Counted from the first letter of the stretch, positions 1-5,821 are shown. The stretch: 7,262 nt of DNA from CAYOVG01 sp964407285 (GCA_964407285.1 CAYOVG010000354.1:1-7262), one strand, 5' to 3'. The notes: generated from the letters alone by a model not told the origin. Program-made: numbers and translations.

Positions 1-1231
1 AACCGGACACGGCATCCTCAATAACCTGCTGAAGGAGGAACCGGTCATCCGGATGAACCAGTTGCATGTACTCTTCAACCGACGGTTCCCCCAGCGTCCG
101 GTCCCGGCCCGTTATGCGAAAGGTCTCTTGAGACCATTTTACCTCTCCATACGGCACATCAAACTCATAACTGCCGAGATGAGCCAGTCTTTGAGCCTCC
201 GCCAGGTCCCCTTCGCTTCTGAGAAGGGCCTCTTCCGACTGCTTCCGTTCGGTTACGTCCCGCCCGACGGATTGTACCTCGATCAACTGCCCGTTCCGGT
301 CGAAAGCCCCCCGATTGATGAACTGCATCCAACGCACCGAAGCATGGGCGGCAAGAACACGGCTTTCGATAACCACGACCGGGTTCATCGGAGTGATGGC
401 TTTGAGCTTTTCCTCCACCACGGGAATATCTTCGGGATAGGTGAGAGAATGCCACCGGCTGCCCAGCAACTCCCCCATCGGCCGGTCGAAGTAGCGGCAA
501 AAGACTTCATTGACGAACGTGAACGAGCCGTCGGCGCGAAACCGGCATATGACTTCCGCCTGCTCCTCCACAACCGTCCGGTACCGCGCCTCGCTCTCCT
601 CAACGGGACGCAGGATACGGTCCGAAATGGACAGGAACAGAAGAACGCCGATCAGAACGACCGAATACATGGCTATCCCGGAATACAGCCCGGCAAGGAT
701 GAAAGGTTCTCTGATTTCCGATATGTCCGTTTTCGCCACGAGACCGAGATTCAACTCATCGACGGGCTCATATGCAGCCAGGACATTCTCCCCCCGGTAG
801 TCGACCTCCACGGAACAGCCCGACTTACCGGAAATCGCCCGCCGCATCAGCTCAGCCAACCCGGAATCGTAAGCGACCCGCGCCTGCCCGTCATGCCGGG
901 TGGGAACAATGAAGACTATCTCATTTCCCTCGCGGCGTCCGATGACGACTTCACCCGTACGTCCGAACCCGTCGTAACTCGATTTTGCATCCCTTATCTG
1001 GCTCAGGACGGCCATGAAGGCCCCTCCGGGGTAGTCTTGATTGTGTTCAGCATTGAACCTGGCCAATGCTTCGATCATGCCGGCCTGCCCCCTGGCGATA
1101 TCGATCAACCGCGCCCGCTCCCGACTCATGGCCGCACGGTAGAACAGGTCGATCGTCAACACCAGAATCAGGAGCGAGGCCCCGAATAGGATAAGTGCGG
1201 AAGACAGGAGCACCCTCTTTCGGCAGTTCAT
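1..1231 (-). CDS. Membrane-bound PAS-domain sensor protein, N-terminal part (gene runs off the left edge)
   Basis: The minus strand is open for 410 codons from ATG 1231-1229 to the window edge, so the protein is partial. The start is supported by a GGAAGGA Shine-Dalgarno sequence at 1238-1244, six bases upstream. Residues 7-30 form a hydrophobic helix, 31-177 would be extracytoplasmic, and 178-202 form a second helix. The extracytoplasmic part contains a GFGRTGEVVIG stretch (88-98) like those in Cache-type ligand-sensing domains. Residues 212-328 look like a PAS domain closed by a PAC-type ending (SVGRDVTERKQSEEAL, 321-336). A second PAS domain begins near 345 (AHLGSYEFD, LVHPDDR 391-397) and is cut by the edge. 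Such proteins usually end in a histidine kinase or a GGDEF/EAL output, but none is visible, so the output activity is unknown. Role inferred: sensing a periplasmic signal and passing it to a cytoplasmic output domain. Confidence 0.88.
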   Translation of the reverse strand, partial: MNCRKRVLLSSALILFGASLLILVLTIDLFYRAAMSRERARLIDIARGQAGMIEALARFNAEHNQDYPGGAFMAVLSQIRDAKSSYDGFGRTGEVVIGRREGNEIVFIVPTRHDGQARVAYDSGLAELMRRAISGKSGCSVEVDYRGENVLAAYEPVDELNLGLVAKTDISEIREPFILAGLYSGIAMYSVVLIGVLLFLSISDRILRPVEESEARYRTVVEEQAEVICRFRADGSFTFVNEVFCRYFDRPMGELLGSRWHSLTYPEDIPVVEEKLKAITPMNPVVVIESRVLAAHASVRWMQFINRGAFDRNGQLIEVQSVGRDVTERKQSEEALLRSEGDLAEAQRLAHLGSYEFDVPYGEVKWSQETFRITGRDRTLGEPSVEEYMQLVHPDDRFLLQQVIEDAVSG

Positions 1232-1470
1232 CTTCAGTCCTTCCCGGAACTCACCGATGCGAACCCGTCAGAAGCCCTCATGACGGTATCCCATTCGAAG
1301 ATCGAAGAGCGCTCGCACCGACGCTTACACGCTCCATTGAAAGCAAAAGGTTCTACCTCGCTATCGCCCACTCGAATGGAAGATACACCGCCTTGTGCTC
1401 CCGATGGATTGAGAAGTTTTGATAGACTCTGCAACCCGGACATTCCGTTCCAAAGAGACGCTACGAAGTC

Positions 1471-1498
1471 TTGAAATAAGCATTTCAACAGTGATAAA
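1471..1498 (+). promoter_or_regulatory. Candidate promoter with overlapping palindromic operator
   Basis: TTGAAA at 1471-1476 and GATAAA at 1493-1498, 16 bases apart, resemble -35 and -10 hexamers (five of six and four of six matches). A perfect inverted repeat, TTGAAAT-AAGC-ATTTCAA, covers 1471-1488, so it overlaps the -35 and most of the spacer. This is the arrangement expected for a repressor site. It would give a leader of about 60 bases for the zinc-ribbon gene. Seen directly: the hexamers and the palindrome. Inferred: their function. Confidence 0.35.
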
Positions 1499-1544
1499 GA
1501 ACTGGGGTATGGCTGTGTTTTGGCGTCAGGGATCATGTAATTTC

Positions 1545-1550
1545 AGGAGG
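1545..1550 (+). promoter_or_regulatory. Strong but badly spaced Shine-Dalgarno site
   Basis: AGGAGG lies 16 bases before the ATG at 1567 and only 3 bases before an out-of-frame ATG at 1554. The 1554 ATG would open a 35-codon frame ending at 1661, inside the zinc-ribbon gene. Neither spacing is ideal (5-9 bases is usual). A weaker GGATAGG at 1556-1562 lies 4 bases before the 1567 start and may serve instead. Confidence 0.45.
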
Positions 1551-1566
1551 CCGATGGATAGGCTGT

Positions 1567-2115
1567 ATGACAATGCTGCAAGTAGTCGCCTATATCTTAT
1601 GCATCATTGCGCTGTTCGCTTTTGCCGTGTTCCTGGACTGGCTGCACTCAAAGCGCCCTGAATGGTTCGGGAGTAAAAAGCCCGGCCCTCGCGACCGGCA
1701 GGACCGCGGAGAACCCGCATCGGCGCCCCCGGCGCCGGACTCGGCATCCATGGAAGATCGATCCGCTTCGGAACGTCGGTCCGCGGAATCGATCCAGTCC
1801 GATAACCAAAAGAAGGACCGTTTCACCGAGCCGGCCGGGACCTGCGCGGACCCGGTCGAACCCTCCACCTGTCCCGATACGGAAGAATCGAGCGCACCCG
1901 AGCATCTCAAGCCGTGCGATCGTTGCGGCACGTGGCGCAGGGAAGCGGTGGGGGTCCTCGAGGAGTTGGCGGGCGACGCGCAGGGCATCCTATTTCGTTG
2001 CCCGCAATGCGGCCGATTCCATTACTACAATATGATAGCTTTCGGAGGCGGGAGATTTACGGAAGTAGAAGCCGAGTGGGTCGAGCGAGTGTTTCCGAAT
2101 TTGGGAGCGAAGTAG
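1567..2115 (+). CDS. Membrane-anchored zinc-ribbon protein of unknown function
   Basis: 182 residues. Residues 4-23 form one hydrophobic helix (an N-terminal signal anchor), followed by a basic stretch (HSKRPEWFGSKK, 27-38). Next comes a long charged, proline- and serine-rich linker of low complexity (about 39-112). The C-terminal domain carries two CxxC knuckles, C117-x2-C120 and C145-x2-C148, which should bind one zinc ion, followed by an aromatic FHYYN patch and an acidic helix near the end. Two more cysteines lie in the linker (C93, C102). I do not recognise the family. The basic residues after the helix suggest that the zinc domain faces the cytoplasm. The start is chosen because no ATG, GTG or TTG lies upstream in frame before the stop at 1495. 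However, the only strong Shine-Dalgarno site, AGGAGG at 1545-1550, is 16 bases away, which is unusually far. The stop lies 15 bases from the converging neighbour. Confidence 0.85.
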   Translation: MTMLQVVAYILCIIALFAFAVFLDWLHSKRPEWFGSKKPGPRDRQDRGEPASAPPAPDSASMEDRSASERRSAESIQSDNQKKDRFTEPAGTCADPVEPSTCPDTEESSAPEHLKPCDRCGTWRREAVGVLEELAGDAQGILFRCPQCGRFHYYNMIAFGGGRFTEVEAEWVERVFPNLGAK

Positions 2116-2130
2116 AGCGCCCCACGCGCC

Positions 2131-3210
2131 TCATCCATCCGGGCCGTTGGAAACCCGTCCGGGGAGTATCGGATTATTGTCCTTGCATATGATGAAAAAT
2201 ACGGTCCCTCCGACAATCAAGTAGAGATGATACGTAAAAAACCTCCACAACACCAAGGTGACGCCGACCATGGAAAGGGGAACGAAGTGCCCGAGCAACA
2301 GGGACATAACCACTTCCACGCTGCCCCCTCCCCCCGGAACGATCAGCAGCAGCGAGGCGCCGAACAGGAATGCCTGGACGAGCACCAGGGGCCAGCCGTT
2401 CCTTGCGCCGCTGAACGCCATTAGAATGATGGGCAGCACGGAGTACCGGGCGAACCACTGAATGCAGGCGAGAGCGAAGTTGGCGGCGAACAGGTCACGG
2501 CGGCACCGGTAGAAGTAGGTCACATTGTCCATGATCCGGCGGTAGCTTTGGCGCATGTTCCATTTCAGGTACCGGAATCGCACCGCCAGGCGGTGCTTTC
2601 TGCCGAATTCGCCGGCGTTGAGCAGGTGGAAAATTCTTCGCATCCATTCCCTGTTGTGAAACACGAACAGCAAGAAAATCACCGCCGCGAACAGTATCCC
2701 CAGCACAATGAACAGGGGGAGCCGCAGCATCTCGATGAAATCGTTGTATTCGGGTCCGTTCAGGAGAATGAGAAACGCCACGGGAATGAAGATGGCAAAA
2801 AAGGCGATGTCCGCCCCGAGGTCGGCGGCCAGGACCGAAGTCGCCGTGGTAAGCGGCAGTCCCGCCTTTCTCAGAAAGGAGAGGAGTATCACCGGAGCGC
2901 CGGTCCCGCCTGGAGAAGCGGCCATCCCGAACTCGCTGGAAAGGATGACGGCCATCGCCTGCCGCCGGCTCAGATTGTACCCCAGTGATTCGCAAAGCAG
3001 CCGGATGCGCATCCCGGAACAAAACCAGGAACAGGCTATCAGGCCGAACAGGAGCGGAATATATTCCCAGGAAAAGGAGTGCAACTGATCCACCGTTCCG
3101 GGGTCGATGGTGAAGAAGAAAACTCCTACAGTAGCCAGCACGCCCAGAGCCGCCCCCTGTAAGGCGTATCGAATGAGCGACTTCAGTGTAAAACGAGATT
3201 TCTCACTCAT
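2131..3210 (-). CDS. Flippase-like polytopic membrane protein, LPG synthase TM-region / UPF0104 (AglD-type) family
   Basis: 359 residues from ATG 3210. Hydrophobic helices occur at roughly 13-34, 50-66, 85-98, 121-150, 163-185, 241-263, 274-291, 300-321 and 325-342. Family signatures are visible: SPGGTGAP (99-106), VPGGGGSVE (291-299) and LWRFFTYHLYLIVGG (321-335), typical of the membrane part of lysylphosphatidylglycerol synthase and related proteins (Pfam LPG_synthase_TM). In MprF-type proteins this region flips aminoacylated lipids across the membrane. Stand-alone members are usually uncharacterised and may move glycolipid or phospholipid intermediates. There is no C-terminal aminoacyl-transferase domain here, so lipid lysinylation should not be assigned. 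The ATG is preceded by GGAAGG (3222-3227) at a longish 11 bases. An in-frame GTG at 3276 would add 22 residues that look poorly conserved and contain cysteines. The gene appears monocistronic, with a terminator upstream of it separating it from hsp20. Confidence 0.88.
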   Translation of the reverse strand: MSEKSRFTLKSLIRYALQGAALGVLATVGVFFFTIDPGTVDQLHSFSWEYIPLLFGLIACSWFCSGMRIRLLCESLGYNLSRRQAMAVILSSEFGMAASPGGTGAPVILLSFLRKAGLPLTTATSVLAADLGADIAFFAIFIPVAFLILLNGPEYNDFIEMLRLPLFIVLGILFAAVIFLLFVFHNREWMRRIFHLLNAGEFGRKHRLAVRFRYLKWNMRQSYRRIMDNVTYFYRCRRDLFAANFALACIQWFARYSVLPIILMAFSGARNGWPLVLVQAFLFGASLLLIVPGGGGSVEVVMSLLLGHFVPLSMVGVTLVLWRFFTYHLYLIVGGTVFFIICKDNNPILPGRVSNGPDG

Positions 3211-3586
3211 GCTTCGGGCAGCCTTCCCGCAGTCCGGCAAATTCAGATGCAACGCATTACAGCCCTGCACATCCACACGAAAGTCAAGACGTTCAACTAA
3301 GGTTGATACCAGAACCGGGCCTTATGCACAATGATTAACTGAACACCCTCGAGCACAATTGCGCCCCTCTCGATCGTGGCGCGCCATCCCGACCGCGCCG
3401 CCGGATTCATTCTTGCAGCGCCATCCGGATAACCGAATCGGCTACAAAGAAAAAGGAGCGGGGGGAGAAACCGCTCCTTTTGCAGTCCGAAGATATGATG
3501 AAACATTGAAAGAACCAGTTGTTGATCGACGTAAAGCTCGAGGCGCTTCCGGTTCGTGGCGACCCTCTCCGCGCCGGGCGCCCGCC
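3211..3586. other. Intergenic region between hsp20 and the flippase-like gene
   Basis: About 376 bases without a convincing gene. It contains the hairpin terminator at 3451-3481 (separate entry) and, nearer the flippase-like gene, a short inverted repeat TCAAC-TAAG-GTTGA at about 3292-3305. It must also contain the promoter of the minus-strand gene at 3210. TTGACT occurs on the minus strand near 3288, but I see no well-placed -10 partner. Open frames on both strands here have arginine- and serine-rich, non-protein-like composition. Confidence 0.55.
3451..3481 (-). terminator. Rho-independent terminator downstream of hsp20
   Basis: Perfect 11-base inverted repeat: AAAAGGAGCGG (3451-3461), a 9-base loop (3462-3470) and CCGCTCCTTTT (3471-3481). 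Read on the minus strand, the hairpin is followed by a T-rich tract (TTTTTCTTTG), the standard intrinsic terminator layout. It lies about 105 bases past the hsp20 stop. On the plus strand only four Ts follow, so the main direction is minus. It also isolates the flippase-like gene from hsp20 transcription. Confidence 0.85.
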
Positions 3587-4036
3587 TCAGGGGACTTCAA
3601 CGTCGACCCGCGAGGGCTTAACGGGTTCCGCCTTGGGCAATTTCATCGTGAGGACGCCGTCCTTGTACGTGGCCTCGACCGCATCCGCATCGACCTCGCC
3701 GGGAAGGGAGAAGGACCTGCAAAATGAACCGAACCTTCTCTCCACATGATGGAAGTTCTTCTCTTCCTCTTTGCGCTCGTCTCTTCGCTCGCCCTTCACC
3801 GTAAGGACATTTCCCTTGATGCTGATGTCCAGGTCGTCCTTGTCGACTCCGGGCAGGTCCGCCTTGATTTCGTAGTAGCCGTCGACATCGGAAACATCGA
3901 AATCAGGATTGAGCATCCAATCGTCGTTGCCCTTCAACGGGACCATCTTGCTGAAGAACCGGTCCAGTCCCCAATCCTCGACGTGAGCGGGGCAGAGCAA
4001 CGAATGCAATTGCCTGTGAGGTAACAGAGCGACCAT
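3587..4036 (-). CDS. Hsp20 family small heat shock protein (alpha-crystallin domain)
   Basis: 149 residues from ATG 4036, preceded by AGGAGG at 4042-4047 with 5 bases of spacing. This clearly decides the start over an upstream in-frame codon at 4093. Small heat shock proteins are ATP-independent holdases that bind unfolding proteins and keep them soluble for refolding by DnaK and ClpB. The N-terminal arm (1-44) is variable. The alpha-crystallin domain runs from about 45 to 138: it begins with NPDFDVSDVDGYYEIKADLPG (43-63) and closes with the family motif DGVLTMKLPK (126-135). The C-terminal tail carries alternating valines (RVDVEVP, 143-149) in the position of the I/V-x-I/V motif that docks neighbouring dimers. 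The length is normal for bacterial Hsp20. It is probably a single-gene unit, with a terminator downstream and an inverted repeat in the leader. Confidence 0.95.
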   Translation of the reverse strand: MVALLPHRQLHSLLCPAHVEDWGLDRFFSKMVPLKGNDDWMLNPDFDVSDVDGYYEIKADLPGVDKDDLDISIKGNVLTVKGERRDERKEEEKNFHHVERRFGSFCRSFSLPGEVDADAVEATYKDGVLTMKLPKAEPVKPSRVDVEVP

Positions 4037-4087
4037 CGTTCCCTCCTGTGTATACCGGAACTGATATTTCCGCCCATTTCCATTTCG

Positions 4088-4110
4088 AATCACACAAAGG
4101 TTATGTGATT
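4088..4110 (-). promoter_or_regulatory. Inverted repeat in the hsp20 leader (possible operator)
   Basis: AATCACA at 4088-4094 and TGTGATT at 4104-4110 form a perfect 7-base inverted repeat around a 9-base centre, 52 bases upstream of the hsp20 start codon. The 9-base centre matches the geometry of the HrcA-binding CIRCE element, but the arm sequence does not (CIRCE arms are TTAGCACTC/GAGTGCTAA). It could bind another repressor or form an RNA hairpin in the leader. Function is inferred from position only. Confidence 0.4.
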
Positions 4111-4172
4111 GCCGCCTCAGGGATTCCAGCGGACCCGGCCGCTTCGAGGGAAGCGCGCCTTACTCGGAAACA

Positions 4173-4200
4173 AAGTTAAGACATCCTAATATTATGTCAA
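4173..4200 (-). promoter_or_regulatory. Candidate housekeeping-type promoter for hsp20
   Basis: On the minus strand a perfect TTGACA (4195-4200) is followed after 16 bases by TAACTT (4173-4178), a weak -10 that keeps the TA start and the final T. The surrounding 40 bases are markedly AT-rich compared with the rest of the window. It would give a leader of about 130 bases containing the inverted repeat. I saw no good sigma-32 promoter (CTTGAA with CCCCAT). Confidence 0.33.
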
Positions 4201-4371
4201 GGCAAAAATATTTCGCGGATCGCGGACAGCGTCTGCGTCATCCGGGAACTGGACCGCCGGCTCATGGAAGACCGCGACGCATTCCAGGAACTCATCGAAG
4301 AGGTCTTCCGGTCCGGGCCGCAATCCGCGCCCGCTCACACCCGCTCGCAACGTCCTCCCAGTTCGCAGTAG
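4180..4371 (+). pseudogene. Coding-like stretch without a proper start, possible frameshifted small gene
   Basis: In the frame containing codon 4195-4197 the plus strand is open from 4180 to a stop at 4369-4371. It reads as an ordinary helical protein segment (for example VIRELDRRLMEDRDAF and ELIEEVF), followed by a proline- and serine-rich tail. Third codon positions are almost all G or C through about 4230-4320, as expected of real genes in a GC-rich genome. There is no ATG, GTG or TTG start before the helical part. The first ATG in frame is at 4264, without a Shine-Dalgarno site. An ATG at 4194 lies in the adjacent frame, so one extra base near the A-rich run at 4204-4211 would explain the break. 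The end overlaps the 3' end of the converging gene by 37 bases. It may be a decayed gene, a sequencing error or chance. Confidence 0.3.
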
Positions 4372-4688
4372 ACCTGCAGGAGAGCAATGGCCGTACTGTG
4401 TTTCTTCTGCCGGGCATTGCCCCAGAGGGGCCAACGCCTCATAGCCTTGAGGACGCGTCTTACGTCCTCATCGAAAAGCGCGGCGCGCTCGAATTCTCCA
4501 TAGGCTCTGCCCGTCACCGGTTCATGGGTGGGATACCAGACCGGCACCCAGCCTTCAACGGATTCGTCATATCCATCCCACACATCCCAGGGATTCACGT
4601 CAAAAGGTATAGTCGACCACTCCAACTCGGGCAGTGGAACGTCTTTGTCAAAAAACTCCTCCAGCAGAGGATTGGGCTTCCTTTCCAT
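4335..4688 (-). CDS. Small uncharacterised acidic protein
   Basis: 117 residues. ATG 4688 is chosen over the upstream in-frame start at 4736 because AGGAGG (4695-4700) lies 6 bases ahead of it. I do not recognise the family. The N-terminal half is acidic and tryptophan-rich, with a helix-like start (NPLLEEFFDKDVPLPELEW, 6-24) and then WDVWDGYDESVEGWVPVWYP (34-53). The second half is more basic and probably helical (FDEDVRRVLKAMRRW, 72-86), ending with two cysteines (C108, C114). There is no signal peptide or membrane segment, so it should be cytoplasmic. It is separated from hsp20 by about 300 bases, and no terminator is evident between them, so readthrough is possible but not shown. The high tryptophan content in a consistent frame, together with the ribosome site, supports a real gene. 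Confidence 0.7.
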   Translation of the reverse strand: MERKPNPLLEEFFDKDVPLPELEWSTIPFDVNPWDVWDGYDESVEGWVPVWYPTHEPVTGRAYGEFERAALFDEDVRRVLKAMRRWPLWGNARQKKHSTAIALLQVYCELGGRCERV

Positions 4689-4990
4689 GGCATGCCTCCT
4701 GAAAACGGAAAAAACGGATTTCGGCTTCATGTTCATCCATTATAGCACCCCAAGGCGTTCAGCCCTTACTCCTTTTTGAGATCCACATGCCTTGCTCGTG
4801 GCATGCCCCTGCCGGCGATTCCTCGGGTGGCTGGAAACACTGCAACGGCCGGGCTATTGACGATAGCCGCCGAATACTTACCATACAACATATAATATAA
4901 GTAATTCAAAGGACTTATATCAAAGCCAACCTGGATGGCGATCAGATTGCGGATCACCGAAAACAACAGGAGCAAAAAAGGAGGAAATAC
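4689..4990. other. Divergent intergenic region
   Basis: About 302 bases between the small acidic protein (minus) and the secreted protein (plus). It contains a 6-base hairpin, CATGCC-TTGCTCGT-GGCATG, at 4786-4805 without a T-tract, and an AT-rich block at 4875-4920 that holds a perfect TATAAT (separate entry). A minus-strand frame crosses most of the region and continues antisense into the secreted-protein gene. It shows no ribosome site or family features and I do not count it as a gene. Confidence 0.55.
4891..4896 (+). promoter_or_regulatory. Candidate -10 element for the secreted-protein gene
   Basis: A perfect TATAAT lies in an AT-rich island about 95 bases before the start codon at 4991. 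A TTGACG at 4857-4862 resembles a -35 but is 28 bases away, too far to pair with it. No better -35 is seen at 16-18 bases, so the promoter would depend on an activator or on another sigma factor, or the match is due to AT-richness. Confidence 0.3.
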
Positions 4991-5290
4991 ATGAAGAAAA
5001 TACATATGCCGGCGGTAGTCGTTTTCGTTCTGTCGATTCTCCTCGCTTCGGGCGCTTTTGCCGAGCCTCGAGGGATGGATCGGCAGAACAACAACCCCAA
5101 TGCGAACATGACCGTCCAGGACCCGACCCCGGATGTGACCGTCCAAAGCGAGATGCCTCCCCCTCTGAGTAGCGATGTGCAAAGCGAGGCGATCAATCGT
5201 AATTCGAATCGCCACCTGGAAGAGTACCGGGAGAAGGACCAGGGTGTTCCGACCGGCATGAAGTCTCACGGGAAGCACACCGGCAGGTAA
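4991..5290 (+). CDS. Small secreted protein of unknown function
   Basis: 99 residues. ATG 4991 follows a strong Shine-Dalgarno site (AAGGAGG, about 4979-4985) by 6 bases. A classical Sec signal peptide is visible: a basic start (MKK), a hydrophobic core (PAVVVFVLSILLASG, 7-21) and an AFA cleavage site, giving a mature protein from E25. The mature 75 residues are hydrophilic, without cysteines or further membrane segments. They are rich in asparagine, proline and charged residues, with loosely repeated VQ-containing units (TVQDPTPD, VTVQSEM, DVQSEA at about 41-67). There is no lipobox, so it should be a soluble periplasmic or exported protein, probably largely disordered. I recognise no family. 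It is a single-gene unit, ended by the GC-rich hairpins at 5349-5398. Confidence 0.78.
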   Translation: MKKIHMPAVVVFVLSILLASGAFAEPRGMDRQNNNPNANMTVQDPTPDVTVQSEMPPPLSSDVQSEAINRNSNRHLEEYREKDQGVPTGMKSHGKHTGR

Positions 5291-5348
5291 AAAGGGTCGG
5301 AAGACGTACTCGATCTGCTAATCCTGCTCCTGCCGGGGGGAATTCAGC

Positions 5349-5416
5349 GCAGCCCGGCCCCACGGGGCCGGGCTGCAGGGGTTGCCGGGGCGCCCCTGTC
5401 TTATCTTTCTTCAGTA
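5349..5416 (+). terminator. GC-rich double hairpin terminator
   Basis: A 12-base perfect stem, GCAGCCCGGCCC (5349-5360) with GGGCCGGGCTGC (5365-5376) around the loop CACG, is followed by a second smaller inverted element (AGGGG near 5377 with CCCCT near 5393, including GGGGCGCCCC). A T-rich stretch (TGTCTTATCTTTCTTC) comes next. This fits termination of the plus-strand secreted-protein gene. It lies between two convergent genes and may also block the minus-strand gene, although no T-tract follows on that side. Confidence 0.75.
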
Positions 5417-5430
5417 ATCCCGACCCTATA

Positions 5431-5799
5431 TCACGCCACCATATCGATGGCCCGTTGCAGATTCCTTGCCGTGGTTTCCACGACTTTCGCATTGGCTTCA
5501 TACGCGGCGCGCGAGGCGTTCATGCCGGTCATTTCACGGGCAAGGTCCACGTTCGAACCCTCGACGAAGCCCATGGAGCCGTCCTCGAGAACACCCTGCA
5601 TCATCGGGCCCGGAGACTGGTCCTCCGTGATCCCCGCAACGGTGCTGCCGTTTCCGCCCGCAACTTCCTCGATGACAGGCTTCTGGGCCTTGAAGGAGGG
5701 TGTATTGACGTTGGCGACATTGTGCGAGGTCACCGATTCGGACTTTCCGAAAGTCGCCATTCCGCTGTAGCCGTTGTAAAGAGCATTGCCGATTCTCAT
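5431..5799 (-). CDS. Orphan flagellar basal-body rod-type protein (FlgC/FlgBCEFG family-like)
   Basis: 122 residues. ATG 5799 is preceded by GGGAG (5806-5810) with 6 bases of spacing. The N-terminus carries the flagellar rod/hook signature (SHNVANVNTPSFKAQKP, 25-41; compare the NxANxxTPGFK motif of axial proteins). The C-terminus carries the matching helical domain (GSNVDLAREMTGMNASRAAYEANAKV, 81-106, then VVETTARNLQRAID). In the rod these two helices form a coiled coil that builds the axial structure. The middle (about 47-76) is very short and glycine-rich, so the protein is smaller than typical FlgC (about 135-150 residues) and far smaller than FlgE, FlgF or FlgG. No other flagellar gene is in the window. 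FlgC itself normally sits in the flgBC-fliE operon, so I treat this as an accessory paralogue and give no gene symbol. It would be exported without a cleaved signal peptide if it does join a rod. Confidence 0.85.
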   Translation of the reverse strand: MRIGNALYNGYSGMATFGKSESVTSHNVANVNTPSFKAQKPVIEEVAGGNGSTVAGITEDQSPGPMMQGVLEDGSMGFVEGSNVDLAREMTGMNASRAAYEANAKVVETTARNLQRAIDMVA

Positions 5800-5821
5800 A
5801 TTCGTCTCCCGCTCCGCCCAT

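Larger units (their letters stand above)
1232..1566. other. Divergent intergenic region between the PAS sensor and the zinc-ribbon gene
   Basis: This 335-base stretch holds the upstream regions of two divergent genes. Short open frames occur on both strands, but none has a good ribosome site together with protein-like composition. The right half is more AT-rich and contains a palindrome and a candidate promoter reading to the right (separate entries). The left half contains an 8-base inverted pair, CCATTCGA near 1291 and TCGAATGG near 1373, about 75 bases apart, with no evident meaning. Confidence 0.6.

Noticed and set aside
53..1189. Long plus-strand open frame of 378 codons
   Set aside because: It lies antisense to the PAS sensor, whose frame has clear domains and a proper ribosome site. 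The plus-strand product is proline- and arginine-rich without motifs, a common artefact opposite GC-rich genes.
1234..1536. Minus-strand 100-codon frame ending 2 bases before the PAS sensor start
   Set aside because: The close junction looks like an operon, but there is no Shine-Dalgarno site before its ATG and the composition is not protein-like. It most likely is leader and intergenic DNA.
4194..4745. Plus-strand 183-codon frame starting at 4194
   Set aside because: From about 4335 it is antisense to the small acidic protein, and its product lacks domain features. Only the adjacent frame at 4180-4371 looks coding.
4786..4805. CATGCC/GGCATG hairpin as a terminator
   Set aside because: The stem is only 6 bases and no T-tract follows on either strand.
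4766..5278. Minus-strand 170-codon frame across the divergent region
   Set aside because: It is antisense to the secreted-protein gene, which has a signal peptide and a strong ribosome site. The minus-strand frame has no ribosome site and an implausible composition.
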